A stretch of 64,000 nt of DNA. It comes from Methylobacterium sp. WL1 (lineage in GTDB: Bacteria > Pseudomonadota > Alphaproteobacteria > Rhizobiales > Beijerinckiaceae). The stretch spans positions 3,066,001-3,130,000 of the forward strand of contig NZ_CP042823.1 in assembly GCF_008000895.1 (NCBI RefSeq), written 5' to 3'. Shown here piece by piece: positions 46,052-54,556 of this stretch. How positions within the stretch are numbered: the stretch's first letter is position 1; every line of letters starts with the position of its first letter. Below the pieces are notes generated by a model. The model saw nothing but the letters and a program-made list of their open reading frames with translations. It did not search any database and had not been told where the DNA came from. The translations under genes were made by a program, and so were the position numbers.

Positions 46052-47098
46052 TCAGCGCAGGCGCAGAAGGGTGCGCAGCCGGTCGAGCACGGTGGGATTC
46101 AACTCGCGCCGGACCCGCCGCTCCGCGAACGCGTCGACTGAAAAGCGGTCGGTCGGCACGCGCCGGAGGAAGCGCTCGGCGATCTCGTAGACCACGAGGT
46201 CGGGCTTCACGGCGGCGACGTAGGCCCAGTCGATCTCGGCGGACCAGATCGCGTGAACCTCGCGAAAGCTCTCGGCCAGCATCGCGGTGAGGCGCGGCCC
46301 CTGATCGAACACGTAGGAATCGCCGAACAGCACGATCCGCCGCGGATCGGCGGCCTCGAGATTACGCATCACCGCGCGCGATCCGACGAAGAAGCCGCCC
46401 CGGCCTGCGACCCGTCCGGTCTCGCGCAGATGCACCAGGGCGTTGGCCTCGCTGCGCTGGGCCCGCCGGGGGAATTCGTGGGCGAAATAGGCCTCGTCCA
46501 CCGGCGGCTTGAGCTTGCCGCCGAGATCGAACACGAAGCGCGCGGGTTGGCCGGTGGCGTCGAGCACGTGCGGCGCCGGCGCGACCGCGAGCGCTTCGCA
46601 CAGCGCCCGGTAGGCCGCGATGTAGCCGCGATGGTTCCAGTGCGTATCGGTGCGGAGATAGACCGGTTCCTCGGCGCGCGCCGCCCGCAGGGGCTCGTAG
46701 AGATCGACCAGGTCCGCCCGCGTCTGCGTCGCCAGGAGCCGGCCGAGCCGCGCGCCGGGCGGATCGGCCAGGCCCGGGAACGGCCGGTCGAGCGTGTCGG
46801 CATGGATAGCGATCTTCTCGGGCACGATCGCTTGGACGTAGGTTGCGCCCAGGGACTCGGCCCGACGGACGCGGCCGACGACCAGCCGCACCCATCGGCG
46901 CAGCAAGCGGCGTGTCGCCGGGGAGTCGGTGTACAGATCCACCAGTTCGTCCGAGCGGCCGACCCAGAACAGCCAGCCGTTCCGCCCAACCGCGATACCG
47001 CGCGCGCCTGCCTGAGACAAAGTTAGGCCATCCTCCAAGAGCGCCTGCCGGCACGCCGACACATGCCGCCCGACGGCGCCGGAAACAAGCGGAAACAC
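46052..47098 (-). CDS. AlgX/AlgJ-like SGNH O-acetyltransferase-type protein
   Basis: A 348-residue protein of the AlgX/AlgJ group. VGRNGWLFWVGRSDELVDLY opens the domain. VPEKIAIHAD, the DTHWN motif (RTDTHWNHRGYIAAY) and LFGDSYVFDQG form the SGNH active site, with Ser in GDSY and the Asp-His pair in DTHW. AlgX and AlgJ transfer acetyl groups to alginate in the periplasm. No standard signal peptide is evident, and the start at 47098 is a GTG whose choice is uncertain. The gene is convergent with a WcbI-like and hydrolase pair, in keeping with glycan O-acetylation. Confidence 0.78.
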   Translation of the reverse strand: MFPLVSGAVGRHVSACRQALLEDGLTLSQAGARGIAVGRNGWLFWVGRSDELVDLYTDSPATRRLLRRWVRLVVGRVRRAESLGATYVQAIVPEKIAIHADTLDRPFPGLADPPGARLGRLLATQTRADLVDLYEPLRAARAEEPVYLRTDTHWNHRGYIAAYRALCEALAVAPAPHVLDATGQPARFVFDLGGKLKPPVDEAYFAHEFPRRAQRSEANALVHLRETGRVAGRGGFFVGSRAVMRNLEAADPRRIVLFGDSYVFDQGPRLTAMLAESFREVHAIWSAEIDWAYVAAVKPDLVVYEIAERFLRRVPTDRFSVDAFAERRVRRELNPTVLDRLRTLLRLR

Positions 47099-47231
47099 CC
47101 GGGCCGTTCAGGAGACAAGCCGTCGAGCGCGCCGGCTGAGACGACCAGGCTGGCGTTGTGGTGGACCGGTCCCCGATCGATCCGGTAAGGATCGGACCGC
47201 CGCCCGGAGCGGCGACAGCCCTTGGATTCCG

Positions 47232-47669
47232 ATGATCGATCTGACGCTCGAGGCCGCCCGCAGCATCGTGGATACCGCCCTGCGCGAAGCCCGGACCCGT
47301 GGGCTGAAACCGATGGCGGTGGTGGTGTACGATGACCGGGGCGCGCTCAAATCGGTGTCTGTCGAGGACGGCACGTCGCTGCGCCGGGCCGAGATCGCCT
47401 GTGGGAAGGCCAACGGCGCCCTGGCGCTGGGGCTCGGATCCCGGGCGATCCATGCGCGGGCCGAGGCGCAGCCCTATTTCGTCGCCGCCGTGAGCCACGT
47501 CGCCGGCCCGGCCGCGCTCGTCCCGGTGCCGGGCGGCGTGCTGATCCGCTCCCGCGAGGGGCGGCTGCTCGGCGCGGTGGGCATCTCGGGCGACACGTCC
47601 GACAACGACGAAATCTGCGCGGTGGCGGCGATCGAAGCCGCCGGCCTGGTGCCCGAGACCGGCGCCTGA
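47232..47669 (+). CDS. GlcG/HbpS family protein (DUF336)
   Basis: A 145-residue protein of the GlcG/HbpS family: MIDLTLEAARSIVDTALREARTRGL at the start, MAVVVYDDRGALKS, and GGVLIRSREGRLLGAVGISGDTSDNDEICA near the end. HbpS of Streptomyces binds heme extracellularly, while GlcG of the glycolate operon has no firmly assigned role. No signal peptide is seen, so this one is likely cytoplasmic. It ends 2 bp before an OppA-like gene, so it leads a four-gene operon with a peptide-type ABC importer. Ligand unknown. Confidence 0.9.
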   Translation: MIDLTLEAARSIVDTALREARTRGLKPMAVVVYDDRGALKSVSVEDGTSLRRAEIACGKANGALALGLGSRAIHARAEAQPYFVAAVSHVAGPAALVPVPGGVLIRSREGRLLGAVGISGDTSDNDEICAVAAIEAAGLVPETGA

Positions 47670-47671
47670 GG

Positions 47672-49261
47672 ATGGCGATCCGCCGGCGCGCGTGGCTGGC
47701 CGGCGTCGCGGCCCTCGCGGTGGCGCGGGTCGCCCACGCCGGCGAACCCGGCCTCTATCGCCGCGGCAACGACGCCGATCCCGAGACCCTCGATCCGCAC
47801 CGGTCGTCCACGGTGGCGGAGGCGCATATCCTGCGCGACCTGTTCGACGGCCTCCTGACCTACGACAATCACGGGGCCATCATCCCGGGCGCCGCCCGAT
47901 CCTGGACCGTCTCCGATGACGGACTCATCTTACACTTCGAGCTGCGTCCGGACGGACGATGGTCGAACGGCGACCCCGTCACCGCGGACGATTTCGTCTA
48001 TGCGTTCCGCCGCATCCTGGCGCCGCCCACGGGGGCGAAATACGCCGAGATCCTGTTTCCGATCCGCGGGGCGGCGGCGGTGAACCGCGGCGATGCAGCC
48101 GGCGACACCCTCGGGGTCGCGGCGGAAGGGCCTCTCCGGCTCAGGATCGCCCTCGAACAGCCGACGCCGTATGTCCTCGAGCTCCTGACCCATCAGACCG
48201 CCCTGCCGGTGCACCGCGCGTCGATCGAGCGCTACGGCGATGCGTTCACCCGCCCGGGCAACTTCGTGACCAACGGCCCCTACCGGCTGGTCGACCGGGT
48301 GCCGGGCGGGGCGATCACCCTCGAGGTCAATCCGCACCATCCCGAAGCCCGCGCGATCGCGATCCGGCGCGTCGCCTTCCTGCCGACGCCGGACTTGTCG
48401 AGCGCGGTGCGCCGCTACACGGCGGGGGAACTCGACTCGCTGTCCCAGCTCCCGGCCGACCAGATCGCCGACCTGCGCCGCCGCTTCGGCGCCCAGGTGG
48501 TCCTCGGTCCGTCGCTCGGGCTCGAAGCCCTGGTGGTCAACACCCACAAGGCGCCGTTCTCGGACCGGCGGGTCCGCCAGGCGCTGTCGCTGCTCATCGA
48601 CCGGGAATATCTCGCCGACGGGCTCTACGGCGGCACCATGAGCCCCGCCTATTCCCTGTGCCCGCCGGGCATCGACAATTACCGGACGCCGCCCGAGACC
48701 GCGGGGCGCCTGGGCCTGCCGATCGACCACGAGGCGCAGGCGCGCCGCCTGCTCGACGAGGCCGGTTTCGGGCCGGGGCGGCCGCTCACCGTGGAGTACC
48801 GGTTCAACGTCAGCGACAACAACCGCAACACCGCGGTGGCGGTGGCCGAGATGTGGCGCGACCTCGGGATCGAGACACGGTTTGTCTACACCGACGCCAA
48901 GACGCATTTCGCGTATCTGCGCGACGGCGGCAGCTTCGACGTCGCCCGCTATTCTTGGATTGCCGACTATTCCGATCCGCAGAATTTCCTGTTTCTGCTC
49001 CAGAGCGGCAACGATGGGTTGAACGCCGGCCGCTGGTCGGACGCGGCCTACGACGCGCTCCTGACCAGCGCGGCCGCCGAACGCGACCTCGCCCGCCGGG
49101 CCGAGCTGCTCTGCGATGCCGAGTCCATCGCGCTGCGCGAGCTCCCCTGGATCCCGCTGATGCATTATCGCTCGAAGGCGCTGATCGCACCGCGGCTGCA
49201 CGGGTACGTCCCGAACCTGCGCAACGCCGCACCGACCCGCTTCATGAGGCTCGACGCGTGA
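47672..49261 (+). CDS. oppA: Peptide/nickel-type ABC transporter substrate-binding protein (OppA-like)
   Basis: A 529-residue periplasmic binding protein of cluster C (SBP_bac_5). Its N-terminus, MAIRRRAWLAGVAALAVARVAHAG, is a signal peptide with a twin-arginine-like R-R-R. YRRGNDADPETLDPHRSSTVAEAHILRDLFDGLL is the usual opening of an OppA/DppA protein, and FVTNGPYRLVDRVPGGAITLEVNPH and LSLLIDREYLADGLYG are family landmarks. It is coupled to oppB by a GTGA overlap. The ligand may be a peptide, though related proteins take up opines, glutathione or murein fragments. Confidence 0.93.
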   Translation: MAIRRRAWLAGVAALAVARVAHAGEPGLYRRGNDADPETLDPHRSSTVAEAHILRDLFDGLLTYDNHGAIIPGAARSWTVSDDGLILHFELRPDGRWSNGDPVTADDFVYAFRRILAPPTGAKYAEILFPIRGAAAVNRGDAAGDTLGVAAEGPLRLRIALEQPTPYVLELLTHQTALPVHRASIERYGDAFTRPGNFVTNGPYRLVDRVPGGAITLEVNPHHPEARAIAIRRVAFLPTPDLSSAVRRYTAGELDSLSQLPADQIADLRRRFGAQVVLGPSLGLEALVVNTHKAPFSDRRVRQALSLLIDREYLADGLYGGTMSPAYSLCPPGIDNYRTPPETAGRLGLPIDHEAQARRLLDEAGFGPGRPLTVEYRFNVSDNNRNTAVAVAEMWRDLGIETRFVYTDAKTHFAYLRDGGSFDVARYSWIADYSDPQNFLFLLQSGNDGLNAGRWSDAAYDALLTSAAAERDLARRAELLCDAESIALRELPWIPLMHYRSKALIAPRLHGYVPNLRNAAPTRFMRLDA

Positions 49262-50181
49262 TCCGCTTCATCCTGCGCCGCCTCGCGCAGTCGGTGCCGA
49301 CGCTGTTCGCGGTGGTGGCCGTGAGCTTCTTCCTGATGCGGCTGGCGCCCGGAGGGCCGTTCGACCTCGAGCGTCCGCTGGCGCCGGCCGCCATGGACAA
49401 CCTGCGGCGGGTCTACGGCCTGGACCGGCCGCTGATCGTGCAGTTCGGCGGGTACCTGGCGGCCCTGGCGCGGGGCGATCTCGGCCCGTCCTTCTCGTTC
49501 CGCGACCAAAGCGTGCGCGACCTGATCGCCCGGGGGCTGCCGATCTCGGCGACCCTCGGAGCCCTGGCCCTGTCGCTTGCGACCTGCCTGGGGATCGGGC
49601 TCGGAACCGTGGCGGCGCTCCGGCGCGGCGGCGCGCTGGACCGGCTGCTCGGCCTCGGCGCGGCGCTGTCGCTGTCGCTGCCGAGCTTCGTGGTGGCGCC
49701 GCTCCTGCAGATCGTGTTCGGGCTGACCTTGCGCTGGCTGCCGCTGAGCGGCTGGGAGGGCGGCGCGCCGAGCCACCTGATCCTGCCGGTGGTGACCCTC
49801 GCGCTGCCGCAGGTGGGCGCGCTGGCACGCCTGACCCGCGCCTCGCTCGGCGAGGTGCTGCGCACCCAACCGGTGCGGACCATGCGGAGCCTCGGCCTGC
49901 CGCCCGTTCGCATCACCCGGCATGCGCTGCGCGGGGCGCTCCTGCCGGTGGTCGCCTACCTGGCCCCGCTGGCGGCGGCCCTGCTCACCGGATCCGTGGT
50001 GGTCGAGACCATCTTCGGCCTGCCCGGCATCGGCCGCTACTTCGTGGAGGGGGCACTCAACCGCGATTACACGCTGGTGATGGGCACTGTCCTGGTGGTC
50101 GCGGTGCTGGTCATCGCCCTGAACCTGATCGCCGACCTCGCCTGTGCCTGGCTCGATCCGCGCCTGCGGCGGTTGGCATGA
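49258..50181 (+). CDS. oppB: Peptide ABC transporter permease (OppB-like)
   Basis: A 307-residue permease starting at the GTG at 49258 that overlaps the oppA stop. The N-terminus IRFILRRLAQSVPTLFAVVAVSFFLMRLAPGGPF is the OppB/DppB type, with six helices and the EAA-like loop around RTMRSLGLPPVRITRHALRGALLPVVAYL. ETIFGLPGIGRYFVEGALNRDYTLVMG closes the domain. Its stop overlaps the start of oppC in an ATGA arrangement. Confidence 0.92.
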   Translation: MIRFILRRLAQSVPTLFAVVAVSFFLMRLAPGGPFDLERPLAPAAMDNLRRVYGLDRPLIVQFGGYLAALARGDLGPSFSFRDQSVRDLIARGLPISATLGALALSLATCLGIGLGTVAALRRGGALDRLLGLGAALSLSLPSFVVAPLLQIVFGLTLRWLPLSGWEGGAPSHLILPVVTLALPQVGALARLTRASLGEVLRTQPVRTMRSLGLPPVRITRHALRGALLPVVAYLAPLAAALLTGSVVVETIFGLPGIGRYFVEGALNRDYTLVMGTVLVVAVLVIALNLIADLACAWLDPRLRRLA

Positions 50182-51281
50182 GCACCGGGGGCATCACCAC
50201 CGGGCCTGCGGCGCGCATGCTGCTCCGGCTCGGCCGCGAACGGGTGGCGATGGCCTCCCTGGCCGTGCTCGTCCTGACCGCGCTGACCTGCCTGTTCGGC
50301 CCGGCGCTGACCGGGCACGATCCGGTACGGGCCTATCCAGACCTGCGCCAGCTTCCGGCCGGCCTGAGGGCGCAGCCGGATGCCGAGCATCTGCGCCCGG
50401 CCCTCGAACGCCTCGCCTTCCGGATGCGGGCCCGCCTCGACGACGTGGCCCGCGACGGTGACACAGTACGCCTGACGCTGGGTTCGGAGACCGCATTCGA
50501 CCGGCGCAGCCTCGTCTACCTGCCGCGCTCCGACCTGTTCGGAGAGCCGCGGGTCGTCGACGGTTCGCAGGATGGGACGCGTCTGATCGTGCGCGTGCCG
50601 GTGCGGCGCCTGTACTTCCCCCTCGGCACCGATGTGCATGGCCGCGACCTGCTCACCCGCTGCCTCGTCGCCGGCCGCGTCTCCCTCCTGATCGGACTCA
50701 CCGCCACCCTGGTCGCGCTGCTCATCGGCGTCGGCTACGGCGCGACCGCCGGCTTCGTCGGCGGCGCCGTCGACGCCGTGATGATGCGACTGGTGGACGT
50801 GCTCTACGCCTTGCCGTTCGTGTTCTTCGTCATCCTCCTGCTGGTGTTCTTCCGGGCGAGCCTGACGCTGATGCTGGTGGCCATCGGCGCGGTGGAATGG
50901 CTCGACATGGCCCGGATCGTCCGGGCGCAGACCCTGTCGCTGCGCGAGCGCGACTTCGTCCGCGCCGCCCGCGCCCTCGGCCTCGGCACGCCCCGGATCA
51001 TCCTGCGCCACATCGTGCCGAACACGTTCGGCCCGGTAGCCGTGGCGGCGACCCTGCTGGTGCCGCAGGTGATCCTGCTTGAGAGCTTCCTGTCGTTCCT
51101 CGGGCTGGGCGTTCAGGAGCCGCAGACGAGCTGGGGCGTGCTGATCGCCGAGGGCGCCCGGGCGATCGAGTCGGCCCCCCACATGCTGGCCGGTCCGGCC
51201 GCCTTCCTGATCGCCACCCTGGTCGCCTTGACGCTCCTGGGCGACGGCCTGGCCGACGCCGTCGACCCGCGCAGCGATTGA
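50178..51281 (+). CDS. oppC: Peptide ABC transporter permease (OppC-like) with periplasmic insertion
   Basis: A 367-residue permease, longer than the usual 300, because a hydrophilic stretch of about 90 residues (roughly 50-140) follows the first helix (MASLAVLVLTALTCLFGPAL). The rest is standard OppC: FPLGTDVHGRDLLTRCL, VYALPFVFFVILL-like helices, and the EAA loop ERDFVRAARALGLGTPRIILRHIVPN. PQTSWGVLIAEGARA is near the end. The matching ATPases (oppD, oppF) are absent, since the next gene is on the other strand. The system must use ATPases from another locus or is incomplete. Confidence 0.9.
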   Translation: MSTGGITTGPAARMLLRLGRERVAMASLAVLVLTALTCLFGPALTGHDPVRAYPDLRQLPAGLRAQPDAEHLRPALERLAFRMRARLDDVARDGDTVRLTLGSETAFDRRSLVYLPRSDLFGEPRVVDGSQDGTRLIVRVPVRRLYFPLGTDVHGRDLLTRCLVAGRVSLLIGLTATLVALLIGVGYGATAGFVGGAVDAVMMRLVDVLYALPFVFFVILLLVFFRASLTLMLVAIGAVEWLDMARIVRAQTLSLRERDFVRAARALGLGTPRIILRHIVPNTFGPVAVAATLLVPQVILLESFLSFLGLGVQEPQTSWGVLIAEGARAIESAPHMLAGPAAFLIATLVALTLLGDGLADAVDPRSD

Positions 51282-51283
51282 CG

Positions 51284-52249
51284 TCAGCCCAGCAGCCGGA
51301 TCGGCGAACCGGCGAGCCACGCCTCGATATCCTCCACGGCCTGGGTGAAGAACGTCCGGTAGTTGCTGCGCGTGACGTAGCCGACATGGGGCAGCGCCAG
51401 GACGTTCGGCAGGTGCCGGAACGGACTGTCGGCCGACAGCGGCTCGGTCTCGAAGACGTCGAGTCCAGCTCCCGCGATCCACCTCTCCTCCAAGGCCCGG
51501 ACCAGGGCGGCCTGATCGACGATCGGCGCGCGCGACGTGTTCACCAGCAGGGCGCCCGGTCGCATCCGGCGCAGCTCTTCCTCGCCCAGAAGGCCGCGTG
51601 TGCGCTCGCCGAGCACCAGATGGATGCTGACGACATCGCTTGCCTCGAGCAGGGCGTCCTTGGACTGCGCACGCTCCACCCCGGCGGCTGCGGCCCGGGC
51701 ATCGTCGAGGTTCGGGCTCCAGGCGATCACCCGCATGCCGAAGGCGCGGCCGATCTCGGCGACGCGCGCACCGATCTTGCCCAGCCCCAGGATACCGAGC
51801 GTCGCCCCGGCCAGATCGGTCCCGATCGTGCTCTGCCACGGACCACCGTCCCGAAGATTCCGGTTCTCGACCGCAAGGTGGCGGGCGAGGCCCAGGATCA
51901 GCGCCCAGGTCAGCTCGGTCGGCGGCGTGGGGCTCGATCCCGTGCCGCAGACCGTGATGCCCCGCGACCGCGCCGCCGCGACATCGATCGCGAGGTTGCG
52001 CATGCCGCTGGTCACCAGCAGCTTCAGGCGGGGCAGACGCTCCAGCAGATCCGCCGGAAACGGCGTGCGCTCGCGCATGATCACCAGGATCTCGGCCTGG
52101 TCGATCCTGGCCACGAGGGCGTCCCGATCCGCGATGTGCTCGGTGACCGGCGCGACCGCGACCCGGTCGGACAGGCGCGCCCAATCGGCGAGGCCGAGCG
52201 CCGCGTTCTGATAGTCGTCGAGGATCAGGCAGGTTCGCACGCAGCACAC
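51284..52249 (-). CDS. D-2-hydroxyacid dehydrogenase family protein
   Basis: A 321-residue NAD(P)-dependent dehydrogenase of the phosphoglycerate-dehydrogenase/glyoxylate-reductase superfamily. The Rossmann motif is LGILGLGKIGARVAEIGRAFGM. The catalytic Arg is in VNTSRAPIVD, Glu in AGLDVFETEPL and His in ALPHVGYVT. It reduces 2-keto acids to D-2-hydroxy acids or acts in reverse, and no special substrate is predictable. Its start overlaps the end of the FMN reductase gene by up to 25 bp. A GTG at 52240 is another start option. It is the last gene of the kinase/ABC operon. Confidence 0.9.
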   Translation of the reverse strand: MCCVRTCLILDDYQNAALGLADWARLSDRVAVAPVTEHIADRDALVARIDQAEILVIMRERTPFPADLLERLPRLKLLVTSGMRNLAIDVAAARSRGITVCGTGSSPTPPTELTWALILGLARHLAVENRNLRDGGPWQSTIGTDLAGATLGILGLGKIGARVAEIGRAFGMRVIAWSPNLDDARAAAAGVERAQSKDALLEASDVVSIHLVLGERTRGLLGEEELRRMRPGALLVNTSRAPIVDQAALVRALEERWIAGAGLDVFETEPLSADSPFRHLPNVLALPHVGYVTRSNYRTFFTQAVEDIEAWLAGSPIRLLG

Positions 52250-52812
52250 TCTCGGCAGAAGGTCGCAAACGTCTCGAGAAAGTTCTCTGCCGACAACCGG
52301 TTGGCTGGCACGCCGACGATATGCGCGATGCGCTCCGGAGTCTCGTTGAGCAGCGGCAGACGCAAGAAAAGATCGGTGTTGAACTGCGTGCTGACCGTCG
52401 CGAGCACGGTGCGCAGAGCCTGCAGCATGTCGTCGCCCCGGTGAGACGCATGCACGAGCGCGATGGGCTTATCGATCACAAACGATGTTGATATCAGCCA
52501 ATCGATGGCATTCTTCAGTCCACCGGGAATAGACCGGACATATTCCGGACTCGCGATGATCATGCCCTGGCAGTCGCGCACGCTTCGCAGGAATTCCTGT
52601 GCCGCGAGTGGAGTGAGCGAACCTTCTAAATCCGGCGAGAAAATGGGGAGGCTGCCGACACGGTCGTAGACGGAGATGCGAATACGCTCCGGTGCGATGG
52701 CTTGCAGTGCCCTCAACAGCGCGGTGTTCGTCGAAGTATGGCGCGTGCTTCCAGACAGCGCGAGAAGCCTCACATCCAACTGACGGCCCGACGCAGACGA
52801 TGCTTCGGACAT
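52225..52812 (-). CDS. NADPH-dependent FMN reductase family protein
   Basis: A 195-residue flavodoxin-like reductase. LLALSGSTRHTSTNTALLRAL is the FMN phosphate-binding segment and SPEYVRSIPGGLKNAIDWL the isoalloxazine-binding segment. It could supply reduced FMN, reduce quinones or azo compounds, or serve an unknown partner. The ATG at 52812 shares one base with the stop of the kinase gene upstream (TGATG). It lies within a seven-gene operon, and its link with sugar metabolism is unclear. Confidence 0.88.
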   Translation of the reverse strand: MSEASSASGRQLDVRLLALSGSTRHTSTNTALLRALQAIAPERIRISVYDRVGSLPIFSPDLEGSLTPLAAQEFLRSVRDCQGMIIASPEYVRSIPGGLKNAIDWLISTSFVIDKPIALVHASHRGDDMLQALRTVLATVSTQFNTDLFLRLPLLNETPERIAHIVGVPANRLSAENFLETFATFCRECAACEPA

Positions 52813-54428
52813 CAACGCGCCGCCGCCAACGCCTCAAACGCCATCGCAACCCCGGCCGCTCCCGGATCCTCGACACCAGCGAGATCCGCCGCCGCGAGGT
52901 AGCTTGACCGACCGGTGGCGGCGCGGTCCATCCGGGCCGTGGCGGCGGCGCCCGCGCGGGCGGCAGCGGCGGCGGCGTCGAGGCCGTCCGATTTCAGGGC
53001 TTCGAGCGCCGGGATCAGGGCGTCCAGCAGGGTCCGGTCGCCCGGGCCGGCACCGCCGTAGCCCCTGACCCGGGCCACGCCGTCTTCCAACGCGTCGGGC
53101 CAGGACGCACCGTCGGTGAGCGCGGACGCGGCGGCGGCGAAGAAGATCGAGGCCAGCACGCCGCTCGAACCGCCGACCGCGCGGCCGATCCGCTCCGCCA
53201 GCGCGCGGCACAGGGCTGCCGGGTCGGCCTGCGGCAGCCGGTCGATCTCCGCTTCCACCGCCCGCGCGCCGGCGAAGGTGGTGCCGGTGTCACCGTCGCC
53301 GACCTTCGCGTCCAGGGCGTTGAGCGCGCCCTCCGAGGCGATGAGCGCCCGCGTGACGGCGGCGAGCCGCGCGGCCACCGCGGGATCGCGCGACGGCGCG
53401 AAGGATTCGCCCGCGAGCTCTGCGGGAAGCGGGCGCAGGACCGGCGGCGCGATCCGCACCGCACCGGGCCAGGCCGGCACGGGGACCGGCGCCAGCAACG
53501 CCGCCTCGATCGCGTCGTCGAGTGGCAGGATCGACACCGATGCCCCGTGCATGTCGAGCGCAGTCATCAGCGGCGCCGGCCCGAGCAGCAGGCGCACCCG
53601 CCGGCCGAGATCGGTGGCCAGCACCGCCTGGGTCAGGACCTGCATCTCCAGGGCCGTGGCCGAGCCGAGATTGTTCATGAGGAGCGCCAGCGGCCCGGTC
53701 GCGGAGAAGCGCTCGGTCATCAGACGGGCCAGATCGCCGGCGCCGGGCAGCGCGATGCGCTCCACCCCCGGCTCGCCATGGATGCCGAGCCCGAGTTCCG
53801 CCTGCCCCCCCACGAAGCGCTCGCTCCGGGGCGAACCGGGAATGGTCGCGGTCGAGACCGCGATCCCCAGGGATTGCGCCGAATCCGCCACCCGGCGGGC
53901 GAGCGCCGCGACGGCCTCCAGCGGGGCGCCCGCCTGCGCCGCGTGTCCCGCGACCTTGTGCACGAACAGGGTGCCGGCCACGCCGCGCGGCTGCTTGGCC
54001 GCCGGGAGCGCAATGTCGTCGGACACGACGACGGTCTCGACCTTGCGGCCGAGGGCCCGGGCCCGTTCGGCCGCGAGGCCGAAATTCAGCCGGTCGCCCG
54101 CGTAGTTCTTGATGATCAGCAGGCACCCGGCCGGCCCGGTCACCGCCAGGATCCCGGCGAGGACCGCATCGACGCTCGGCGAGGCGAAGACGTCGCCGCA
54201 CACGGCGGCACTCAGCATGCCGGCTCCGACGAACCCGGCATGGGCCGGCTCGTGCCCGGAGCCGCCGCCCGAGATCACCGCGACCTTGTCCGCATCCAGG
54301 TCGGCGCGCAGCACGACGCGGATGTCGGGGTCGCCGTCCAGCCGCGCCAGGCGGCCGCCGCTGGCCGCTAGGAGCCCCGCTATGGCGTCGCCGACCAGGG
54401 TGGCGCGAGCCTCGATGAAGTGGGCCAT
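52812..54428 (-). CDS. Dihydroxyacetone kinase family protein (fused DhaK-DhaL, ATP-dependent)
   Basis: A 538-residue kinase with an N-terminal DhaK domain (1-330), where the substrate is covalently bound through the His of LGIHGEPGVER, and a C-terminal DhaL domain (about 345-538) with the ATP/Mg motif KVGDGDTGTTFA. VAVISGGGSGHEPAHAGFVG is the DhaK signature. Members of this ATP-dependent family phosphorylate dihydroxyacetone, or tetruloses such as L-erythrulose (LerK) and D-erythrulose. No isomerase neighbour is present, so the substrate is open. The gene sits 128 bp after the MalG-like permease in an ABC-transporter operon. Confidence 0.9.
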   Translation of the reverse strand: MAHFIEARATLVGDAIAGLLAASGGRLARLDGDPDIRVVLRADLDADKVAVISGGGSGHEPAHAGFVGAGMLSAAVCGDVFASPSVDAVLAGILAVTGPAGCLLIIKNYAGDRLNFGLAAERARALGRKVETVVVSDDIALPAAKQPRGVAGTLFVHKVAGHAAQAGAPLEAVAALARRVADSAQSLGIAVSTATIPGSPRSERFVGGQAELGLGIHGEPGVERIALPGAGDLARLMTERFSATGPLALLMNNLGSATALEMQVLTQAVLATDLGRRVRLLLGPAPLMTALDMHGASVSILPLDDAIEAALLAPVPVPAWPGAVRIAPPVLRPLPAELAGESFAPSRDPAVAARLAAVTRALIASEGALNALDAKVGDGDTGTTFAGARAVEAEIDRLPQADPAALCRALAERIGRAVGGSSGVLASIFFAAAASALTDGASWPDALEDGVARVRGYGGAGPGDRTLLDALIPALEALKSDGLDAAAAAARAGAAATARMDRAATGRSSYLAAADLAGVEDPGAAGVAMAFEALAAAR

Positions 54429-54556
54429 GGCGTGACCTTCCGCGATCTCGGTCCGCAGCTCTCACAGTGCGGCGGCGGGGCGGAGTGTCTGAGCAATCGC
54501 AGGCCCCGGCACAATGGCTGTCGGCGCATTTTACGCGATGTTCGGGCCCGCAGCCG

